From: Flavobacteriales bacterium | GTDB lineage: Bacteria > Bacteroidota > Bacteroidia > Flavobacteriales_D > Parvicellaceae | Direction of reading: 5' to 3' | DNA length: 17,032 nt | NCBI GenBank assembly: GCA_026993705.1 | Contig: JALWSJ010000264.1 | Coordinates: 1-17,032, forward strand | Shown here: positions 7,481-13,191 of the stretch, in pieces | Numbering within the stretch: the first letter of the stretch is position 1 | Layout of the letters: every line of letters starts with the position of its first letter | Made by a program: the position numbers and the translations under genes | Notes under the pieces: generated by a model | Told to the model about the DNA's origin: nothing | Seen by the model: the letters and a program-made list of their open reading frames with translations, nothing else | Databases searched by the model: none

Positions 7481-9003
7481 TCTTTTTCTTTTACTCGGTA
7501 TAATTTAAGCTCTTTAAAGTTTAAGTCAGGATTGGGAATGTCAATTCTCATTTCCTCAACCTCCCCCAATTCATCTATTATAAAACTACATTTCCCTTTG
7601 GGAAGTGATGGTACTTTTTTCATCTCTATCTCAAACGTATTGTAGTGCCAATGTTTTAGATATCCTTTAAATATCGGTGTATGCGTAAATTGAACGATTA
7701 ACTTCTCGTTATTGATTTTAACCTCTACGTCTCCATAGATATCAGACCTATAAATTCCTGCATATTTTCCCAATGGCAAGGTTGTTTTTGTATTAGGCAC
7801 TCTTTTCTGTTCTTCTGCATATCTCATTCTTTTTTCTCGTTCCTCTCTACTAATTTTAAACTCATAAAACATATCTGCCCAATCTTGTTTTTTATTGATG
7901 TCGATGTATTCATCTAATACACTAAACATAAAGGCATAGGGAAGAGAATTGGTACTGTTGGTCAAAATAATAAACCCTAAATCAAGTTCCGGCACTATTA
8001 CTAATCTCGAAACCATTCCGTCTGCTCCTCCTCCGTGCATAAAGACTTCATAACCTTTGTAATCCATCATTTCTATTCCCAATCCATAGGATTGAAAATG
8101 TTTTGACGGCCATATTGAACGACTGCCTTTACCTATTCTTATATTTGTATGCGGTGTTCGAGTTTCTTCTAAGTCTTGTGGATTGACCAAAGAACTATCC
8201 CCTATTTTAGCATCGTTGAGTTGAAACTTTAACCATGTTGACATATCTTTTACAGTAGAGTAAATTGCTCCAGCACCACCTATGTTGTCCCAATTTAAAT
8301 AGCCTACATTTATTAATTCTCCGTTTTTTTCATTATGAGGCATGGCTACGTTATCATCTTTCTTCATTTCGGAAAAGCGAGTAATGGTTCTATTCATTCC
8401 CAAGGGAGTAAAAATTCTATCTTTCATAAAATTATCCCAACTCATTTGGGCGGTTTGCCCTAATAATTCTCCTGCGGCGATGTAAAGAATATTAGAATAT
8501 CCAAATTCGGTTCTAAAATCGTGTTTAGGCTCTAAATATCGAGCTCTTCTTATAATTTCTTCCCGCGAATAATCCGAACCGTACCAGATTAAATCACCAC
8601 TAAATGTTCCTAAACCGCTTCTATGGGAAAGAATATCTTCTATCGTAATAAACTCTGTAACATATGGATCGTACAACTTAAAAAAAGGTAAGTGCTCTTG
8701 TACCCTATCCTCCCAATTTAATTTACCTTCACTAACCAGCATTGCTATACCTGTCGCTGTAAATAATTTAGTATTGGATGCTATTGAAAAAAGTGTATTC
8801 TCATCCATTTTTTGAGGATTTTTAACATCGGTAATTCCATAGCCTTTGAGAAACACTACCGAATCATTCTTTACGATGCCGACTGACATTCCGGGCACGT
8901 TCCATTTTTTCATTCCTTCGGAGAAAATAGAATCTAGCCTTAGTTCAGAAGTTTGACCAAAGAATACAAGAGGAACTAAAATACTTAAAAATAATAATTT
9001 CAT
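7477..9003 (-). CDS. Exported serine hydrolase, class C beta-lactamase/penicillin-binding-like
   Basis: A 508-residue protein with a short signal peptide (MKLLFLSILVPLVFFGQ). The catalytic SxxK is S76-N-T-K79 (FSIASNTKLFT), the second motif is Y169-S-N171 (FGYSNILYIAAGELL), and the third is H323-G-G (MHGGGADGM), which replaces KTG as in esterase/DD-peptidase members. After the catalytic domain (to about residue 365) there is a beta-rich C-terminal extension of the type often labelled DUF3471 (GKYAGIYRSDIYGDVEVKIN). It should act in the periplasm on D-amino-acid peptides, esters or peptidoglycan fragments; true beta-lactamase activity is not implied. Its ATG overlaps the murQ stop (ATGA), so translation is coupled to murQ, which supports a role in cell-wall turnover. 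Confidence 0.85.
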   Translation of the reverse strand: MKLLFLSILVPLVFFGQTSELRLDSIFSEGMKKWNVPGMSVGIVKNDSVVFLKGYGITDVKNPQKMDENTLFSIASNTKLFTATGIAMLVSEGKLNWEDRVQEHLPFFKLYDPYVTEFITIEDILSHRSGLGTFSGDLIWYGSDYSREEIIRRARYLEPKHDFRTEFGYSNILYIAAGELLGQTAQMSWDNFMKDRIFTPLGMNRTITRFSEMKKDDNVAMPHNEKNGELINVGYLNWDNIGGAGAIYSTVKDMSTWLKFQLNDAKIGDSSLVNPQDLEETRTPHTNIRIGKGSRSIWPSKHFQSYGLGIEMMDYKGYEVFMHGGGADGMVSRLVIVPELDLGFIILTNSTNSLPYAFMFSVLDEYIDINKKQDWADMFYEFKISREEREKRMRYAEEQKRVPNTKTTLPLGKYAGIYRSDIYGDVEVKINNEKLIVQFTHTPIFKGYLKHWHYNTFEIEMKKVPSLPKGKCSFIIDELGEVEEMRIDIPNPDLNFKELKLYRVKEKD

Positions 9004-9821
9004 TTATTCTTGTTTTTATACTTTTCGATTACCTTTCTTACACTACCTTCCGTCAACAATTCTTCTTTTGCTTTTTCATAAGAAAGGTTAATTTCTTCTT
9101 TTATCATTCTCACTCCTCTATCCACCAATTTATGATTACTTAACTGCATATCAACCATTTTGTTACCTTTTACTCGTCCTAATTTTATCATCGTAGCAGT
9201 AGATAGCATATTTAATACCATTTTTTGTGCCGTTCCGGATTTCATTCTTGTACTTCCGGTTACAAACTCAGGACCTACTTCGGGACAAACCGGATATTGA
9301 GCCAATGTATCAATAGGACTGTTAGGATTACAAGTTATACTACCCGTTTTTATTCCGTTTTTATTGCACTGCTCAAGTGCTCCAATCACATAGGGAGTTG
9401 TTCCCGATGCGGCGATGCCAATGACTACATCTTTTGTACTTACATTGTACTCTTCCAAATCTTTCCAGCCCTGTTCTTTGCTGTCTTCTGCAAACTCTAC
9501 GGCTTTTCGTATAGCCGTATCACCTCCGGCAATCAACCCTATTACCCAACCGTGAGGAACTCCGAATGTCGGTGGACATTCGGAAGCATCTACTACTCCT
9601 AACCTACCGCTTGTACCCGCTCCCATATAAAATAGTCGACCGCCCTGTTGCATTTTATCTACGATAACATCAACAAGTTTTTCTATTTTGGGTATTTCTT
9701 TTTCAACCGCAAAAGCTACGGTTTTATCTTCAGCATTGATTCCGCGTAACAATTCTTCGGTTGTTTTTTTATCCAAATCACTGTGAAGCGAACTTTGCTC
9801 TGTTATTTTATGAAAAGTCAT
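9000..9821 (-). CDS. murQ: N-acetylmuramic acid 6-phosphate etherase
   Basis: A 273-residue SIS-fold enzyme with the family motifs MGAGTSGRLGVVDASECPPT (66-85), GLIAGGDTAIRKAVEFAED and VTGSTRMKSGTAQK. E81 and E112 correspond to the E. coli catalytic glutamates E83 and E114. It splits the lactyl ether of MurNAc-6-phosphate to GlcNAc-6-phosphate and D-lactate, in cytoplasmic peptidoglycan recycling. The length is slightly short (E. coli about 298). It overlaps the downstream serine hydrolase by 4 bp. Upstream, a 50-codon open frame derived from module B ends 1 nt before its ATG. Confidence 0.95.
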   Translation of the reverse strand: MTFHKITEQSSLHSDLDKKTTEELLRGINAEDKTVAFAVEKEIPKIEKLVDVIVDKMQQGGRLFYMGAGTSGRLGVVDASECPPTFGVPHGWVIGLIAGGDTAIRKAVEFAEDSKEQGWKDLEEYNVSTKDVVIGIAASGTTPYVIGALEQCNKNGIKTGSITCNPNSPIDTLAQYPVCPEVGPEFVTGSTRMKSGTAQKMVLNMLSTATMIKLGRVKGNKMVDMQLSNHKLVDRGVRMIKEEINLSYEKAKEELLTEGSVRKVIEKYKNKNK

Positions 9822-9822
9822 T

Positions 9823-9975
9823 TTATATCTCGCGTTTACTATCTTTCTGAATACGTGTTAAATATAGGTATTTTTTATTAATTTGACGTTTTATATCATC
9901 GTATGATGTTGTAATACTATTTAAACATTGAAACGAGCCTAATAAAGCGTTTTTATTTTCCTTATACTTCTTCAT
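9823..9975 (-). CDS. Possible 50-residue peptide arising from module B
   Basis: The minus strand from ATG 9975 reads MKKYKENKNALLGSFQCLNS and goes on to a TAA ending 1 nt before the murQ ATG. It is hydrophilic and basic. The same beginning (MKKYKELKNAL) occurs in module B copy 3 at 13092, where it stops after 18 codons. The shared start could reflect a conserved DNA repeat and not a protein. Its tight spacing to murQ would permit coupled translation if it is real. I do not recognise a family and treat it as a weak candidate. Confidence 0.25.
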   Translation of the reverse strand: MKKYKENKNALLGSFQCLNSITTSYDDIKRQINKKYLYLTRIQKDSKREI

Positions 9976-10052
9976 ATTTTATTTCCATAGCTAGTGCTAT
10001 GCAAAGAAAATATTCATCGTCTGAGAACTACAAATTCCACTTTCTTGCACTT
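9940..10052 (-). repeat. Module B repeat, copy 2
   Basis: On the minus strand the copy reads GTGCAAGAAAGTGGAATTTG, AGACGATGAAT, TTTGCATAGC, GCTATGGAAAT, ATGAAGAAGTATAAGGAAAA, AAAACGCTTTAT in that order. CATAGC and GCTATG (9996-10001 and 9986-9991) form a 6-bp hairpin with a 4-nt loop. It starts about 10 nt after the end of module A copy 2, matching the arrangement of copy 3. Confidence 0.8.
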
Positions 10053-10061
10053 ATTTCATTT

Positions 10062-10213
10062 CACGTTAGGGATAGAACGGCGTGTTTGAACTCCTTTTGT
10101 GTTGTTGCACTTATGCAACACAAAAGAGTGAGTAGTGATAGCCCGACCATTACGACGTTAAAAAGTAGTGGAGTGCAACGAAACTGCTTTTTAATGCCGT
10201 AATGGGAACGCCC
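10062..10213 (-). repeat. Module A structured repeat, copy 2
   Basis: On the minus strand it runs from GGGCGTTCCC (10213-10204) to CTATCCCTAACGTG. CGTT and AACG at the ends can pair (10064-10067 with 10207-10210). Hairpin 1 pairs 10147-10169 with 10183-10205, 20 of 23 positions matching and all three mismatches being transitions. Hairpin 2 pairs CTTTTGTGTTG (10094-10104) with CAACACAAAAG (10116-10126), 11 bp perfect. The linker begins TCGGGCTATC as in the other copies and then diverges, with ACTC before and GAGT after hairpin 2 able to extend its stem. It lies at the 3' end of the spoIID operon and could also influence transcript ends there. Confidence 0.85.
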
Positions 10214-10224
10214 AAAACCTCGTC

Positions 10225-11391
10225 TTACTCCATCAAATAATAGTTTCTTTTATCATAATCGATGATGTAAATATAGGTATAATAGAAGTGTAATACGTCG
10301 GTGTAGCTGTACCCCAAATCCACCATATTCATTGCTCCTTCTTGCGAGAGACCTACGCCGTGTCCGAAGCCCTTACCGTGCAAAATGACTTTATCGCCTT
10401 GCTCCTCAATAGAAAAGAACGTGCTTTTTAGTCGCCAATCGCGTCGTATGTCGGTCAGCAAAATGTGTGAATCCCAACCTGCAAGGTATTTTTTGCGATA
10501 GGTTTGTGTGAAATTGAGTACTTTTTCACGTTTTAGTGAATCTGTTATATCGTAATTATAGGTGTTTTTCAGATAATTCAACCACTCTCTTTTTGATATG
10601 CTCTTGGTCCATTTGTAATTGTTTTTCCCTTCAGAAAAAGGGTCGGCTTTACTTCGCAGATAGGATACTTTTTTGCCCCATACGTTCTCGCTGTTTTCGG
10701 TCTGTCCTCCGCTATTACTATAAAAAGATGCGGTAATGTAATTCATATCTTCATCCACTAAAACCAGTCCTTTGGTTTCTTCCACAGCTTCTTTTATTTT
10801 AGGGTTTTGGTAGTGTTTTCCGAAATAGACTTGACAGTTGACCAAGTCGGTGAGATTAAAGCCCTCGTGTAGAAATTTATTCTTATGTTTTAAGGCATAA
10901 GTCCTGCTAATGATGGCTTGTACTTTGTAATACTCTTTAGATTGATAATTACCTGATTCTGATTCGATTACACCAATCAAATATTCTTCTATCGGTACGT
11001 GATTGATGGCGGTTACCACATCGTTTATGACCTTAATTTCCAAATCACCGTAATAGGTTCGTACTTTGCTATGCGGTGAAATGGTTTGCACTTTAAACAT
11101 ACCGTCCTTTTGCGTTCTCGTGAACTTTATGTTATCGTATTCCCCTTGCGATTCATCGTTGACTATCAATTGCATTTTTGTCCCTTGGCGGAGCAACTCT
11201 ACTTTACTACCTTTTTTTAGACAATAGAAGGGCAATGAGTCGTTGACAAATACTTCAAAGTCGCAATCGTTAGCCGTAAATACTATTTGATTGAGTTGAA
11301 TATGGCGATACAAACCAATGGCTAAAATTTCCTCTTGACCATTGGCTAAAATGATTGTAAAAATAGATATGTACAACAACAAATGCTTCAT
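10225..11391 (-). CDS. SpoIID/LytB-domain protein, probable peptidoglycan lytic enzyme
   Basis: A 388-residue protein with a signal peptide (MKHLLLYISIFTIILANGQ). The SpoIID core is clear: VPIEEYLIGVIESE, containing the position of the catalytic glutamate of SpoIID; YKVQAIISRTYAL; SFYSNSGGQTENSENVWGKK; and GKGFGHGVGLSQEGAMNM near the C-terminus. In Bacillus SpoIID is a lytic transglycosylase that cuts glycan strands lacking stem peptides. A periplasmic role in wall remodelling is inferred; this is not a sporulation gene here. It starts 4 bp after lpxB, so it belongs to the same operon, and it ends next to module A copy 2. Confidence 0.85.
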   Translation of the reverse strand: MKHLLLYISIFTIILANGQEEILAIGLYRHIQLNQIVFTANDCDFEVFVNDSLPFYCLKKGSKVELLRQGTKMQLIVNDESQGEYDNIKFTRTQKDGMFKVQTISPHSKVRTYYGDLEIKVINDVVTAINHVPIEEYLIGVIESESGNYQSKEYYKVQAIISRTYALKHKNKFLHEGFNLTDLVNCQVYFGKHYQNPKIKEAVEETKGLVLVDEDMNYITASFYSNSGGQTENSENVWGKKVSYLRSKADPFSEGKNNYKWTKSISKREWLNYLKNTYNYDITDSLKREKVLNFTQTYRKKYLAGWDSHILLTDIRRDWRLKSTFFSIEEQGDKVILHGKGFGHGVGLSQEGAMNMVDLGYSYTDVLHFYYTYIYIIDYDKRNYYLME

Positions 11392-11395
11392 TCTA

Positions 11396-12517
11396 TTACT
11401 CTTCTATAATTTTCACTATACCACGTGCAATATTGTCCGAAGCTCCTACTCCTCCACACAATTCTTTTAGTTGCTTATAATGGTTCAGTATCTTCTCTCT
11501 GTTAGGTTTATCGATAATTTTTTGAAATTCTTTTTCCAGATTTTCAACAGTCAAATCATTCTGTATCAATTCCGTAACCACTTCTTTGTCTAAAATTAAA
11601 TTGACCAACGAAATGAATTTGATGTTAACCAAACGTTTAGCAATGCTATATGATATTTTTCCTGCTTGATATACTACTACCTGCGGAACATTAAACAAAG
11701 CGGTTTCGAGCGTTGCCGTGCCGGAAGTTATCAAACCTGCGTAAGCATTGTTCAATAAATTATAAGTATCATTATAAATTATTTTTATGGGATTCCCTTG
11801 CAAAACTTCTTCATAATAAGATTTTTCCAATCCCGGTGCACCGGCAACTATAAACTGATAATTAGGGTATTTTTTAGCCACTTCTAACATCAGAGGCAAC
11901 TTTTTATTGATTTCTTGTTTTCGGCTACCGGGCAGTAAAGCTACAATAGGTTGTTCGGATAAGCCGTATTTCGACTTAAATTCCTGAGACGATATAGCTT
12001 TTGTTTGCTTAAAATCATCAATCGCATCAATCAACGGATGACCTACAAACTCCACCTCACAATCTCGTTCTGCATAAAACTGCTGTTCAAAAGGCAAAAT
12101 TACAAACAATCTATCCACATATTTTTTTATCGTTTTTATTCGAGATTCTTTCCACGCCCAAACGGTTGGCGAGATATAATATAGGGTTCTATATCCTTGC
12201 ATATGAGCAAATTTAGTCATCCGTAGATTAAACCCCGGATAATCTATAAAAATCACAGCATCGGGTTGTTCTTCTTGAATTTGAGTTTTGCAAAGTCGAA
12301 TATTCTTAAAGATAGTACGAATGTTTTTCAGCACTTCCCAAAATCCCATAAAAGCCAATTCTTTATAGTGTTTGGTCAGTCGCAACCCTTCTTTTTGCAT
12401 TAAATCTCCACCCCATCCCACAAATTCGGCATCGGACTGTATTTTTTTTAACGCCTTTATCATATTCGCTCCATGCAAATCTCCCGAAGCCTCACCCGAA
12501 ACAATAAAATATTTCAT
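11396..12517 (-). CDS. lpxB: Lipid-A-disaccharide synthase
   Basis: A 373-residue GT-B glycosyltransferase, the usual length for LpxB. The N-terminal signature is YFIVSGEASGDLHGANMI (3-20), then FVGWGGDLM, FIDYPGFNLRM, YYISPTVWAWKESRI, LPFE and FVGHPLID. The nucleotide-sugar half has LLPGSRKQEI (194-203) and SGTATLETALFNVPQVVVY (265-283). It condenses UDP-2,3-diacylglucosamine with lipid X in lipid A biosynthesis at the inner-membrane face, showing a lipopolysaccharide-type outer membrane. A small membrane-protein gene precedes it by 9 bp and the SpoIID-like gene follows by 4 bp. Confidence 0.96.
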   Translation of the reverse strand: MKYFIVSGEASGDLHGANMIKALKKIQSDAEFVGWGGDLMQKEGLRLTKHYKELAFMGFWEVLKNIRTIFKNIRLCKTQIQEEQPDAVIFIDYPGFNLRMTKFAHMQGYRTLYYISPTVWAWKESRIKTIKKYVDRLFVILPFEQQFYAERDCEVEFVGHPLIDAIDDFKQTKAISSQEFKSKYGLSEQPIVALLPGSRKQEINKKLPLMLEVAKKYPNYQFIVAGAPGLEKSYYEEVLQGNPIKIIYNDTYNLLNNAYAGLITSGTATLETALFNVPQVVVYQAGKISYSIAKRLVNIKFISLVNLILDKEVVTELIQNDLTVENLEKEFQKIIDKPNREKILNHYKQLKELCGGVGASDNIARGIVKIIEE

Positions 12518-12526
12518 ACATGAAGA

Positions 12527-12838
12527 TTAGGCGGTCAAAATAAAAGAAAATCCTCCTACTAATAAGGTTACCAACACCAATCCTTTAGATAAGTTATCGT
12601 ATTTTAACTGAAAGAAAAATACATAAAACAGTACCATATTGGGCAAAATAGAAAACACAATAATATCCTTATTCACTTGCAATTCTCCATCGGTAAAAAT
12701 CTGCCAATACCTCGCCATCGTTACTTCAGGTGCTTTTACTTCTTTAGAAAGCAAAAATCCTAAAATAGGCAACACCATCCCCGTTACAAAACCAACCCAA
12801 AACTTGTTATACTTACTTACTCTATTAATCCTATACAT
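12527..12838 (-). CDS. Small membrane protein upstream of lpxB, function unknown
   Basis: A 103-residue protein from ATG 12838 (MYRINRVSKYNKFWVGFVTG). Three hydrophobic helices are predicted near 13-31, 57-76 and 84-102. I know no function; small membrane proteins of this kind are often found just upstream of lpxB in flavobacteria, from memory. A longer reading from 12883 adds 15 residues but starts inside module A copy 3, so the shorter start is preferred. It is the first gene of the lpxB operon. Confidence 0.7.
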   Translation of the reverse strand: MYRINRVSKYNKFWVGFVTGMVLPILGFLLSKEVKAPEVTMARYWQIFTDGELQVNKDIIVFSILPNMVLFYVFFFQLKYDNLSKGLVLVTLLVGGFSFILTA

Positions 12839-12867
12839 AATTTCTACTTTTTTAATTCTATTTATTT

Positions 12868-13003
12868 GGGCGTTCCCTTTCACGAATAAAAAATAGTGGT
12901 TACACCTACTATTTTTTACTCGTGAAAGGTCGGGCTATCCACTATATCTTTTGGGTTGCATATATGCAACAACCCAAAAGGATGCCGTTCCTATCCCTAA
13001 CGC
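12868..13003 (+). repeat. Module A structured repeat, copy 3
   Basis: It runs from GGGCGTTCCC to CTATCCCTAACGC. GCGTT (12870-12874) and AACGC (12999-13003) can close the element. Hairpin 1 pairs 12876-12897 with 12908-12929, 21 of 22 matching, with a 10-nt loop. The linker TCGGGCTATCCACTATATC (12930-12948) is identical to copy 1. Hairpin 2 pairs CTTTTGGGTTG (12948-12958) with CAACCCAAAAG (12970-12980), and an inner TTGCATA/TATGCAA extends it. The tail is GATGCCGTTCCTATCCC. Confidence 0.87.
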
Positions 13004-13014
13004 TAGCAAATATT

Positions 13015-13125
13015 GGCGGAGAGAAAGTGAATTTTTGATTTCTTAGACGATGAATAAAAATTTTGCATAGCCCCAGCTATGGAAAATTTTTATGAAGAAG
13101 TATAAGGAATTAAAAAACGCTTTAT
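13015..13125 (+). repeat. Module B repeat, copy 3
   Basis: The order GAGAAAGTGAATTT, AGACGATGAAT, TTTTGCATAGC, GCTATGGAAAA, ATGAAGAAGTATAAGGAA, AAAAACGCTTTAT matches copy 2 in the opposite orientation. CATAGC (13066-13071) and GCTATG (13076-13081) form the same 6-bp hairpin with a different 4-nt loop (CCCA against ACTA on the element strand of copy 2). It begins about 12 nt after module A copy 3. Confidence 0.8.
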
Positions 13126-13143
13126 CCCGTCTATTTTTCTCGT

Positions 13144-13164
13144 GTTAGGGATAAAATCCCTAAC
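13144..13164. repeat. Inverted GTTAGGGAT/ATCCCTAAC pair beside module B
   Basis: GTTAGGGAT (13144-13152), AAA, ATCCCTAAC (13156-13164) is a perfect 9-bp palindrome. Each arm equals the 3' terminus of module A (ATCCCTAACGC), once in each orientation. On the mutS2 transcript strand it would form a hairpin about 30 nt after the stop codon, but no T-run follows, so a Rho-independent terminator is not well supported. Confidence 0.6.
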
Positions 13165-13191
13165 GCAAGAGAAACAATAACAACAAAGATA

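Larger units (their letters stand above)
9822..10224. other. Intergenic region filled by modules B and A in minus orientation
   Basis: This 403-bp gap between the SpoIID-like gene and murQ is nearly all repeat: module A copy 2 (10062-10213) and module B copy 2 (about 9940-10052). The last 120 bp before murQ are AT-rich; the only promoter-like string is TATATTTA (minus strand, about 50 nt from the ATG), a weak TAnnTTTG match. Confidence 0.7.
12839..13191. other. Intergenic region filled by modules A and B in plus orientation
   Basis: The 353-bp gap between the lpxB operon start and the mutS2 stop is mostly repeat: module A copy 3 (12868-13003), module B copy 3 (about 13015-13125) and an extra inverted terminus (13144-13164). 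The lpxB operon promoter must lie here or inside the repeat; I saw no clear TAnnTTTG box on the minus strand. Confidence 0.7.

Noticed and set aside
9225..9602. 125-codon plus-strand frame
   Set aside because: It lies entirely antisense to murQ, whose motifs are unmistakable.
10225..11391. Horizontal transfer of the SpoIID-like gene from its G+C content
   Set aside because: A few stretches near its 3' end look richer in G+C, but hand counts vary widely and lpxB has similar rich patches.
12839..12883. N-terminal extension (MKGNAQINRIK...) of the small membrane protein
   Set aside because: It starts inside the GGGCGTTCCC end of module A copy 3, and MYRINRVSK at 12838 is a good start.
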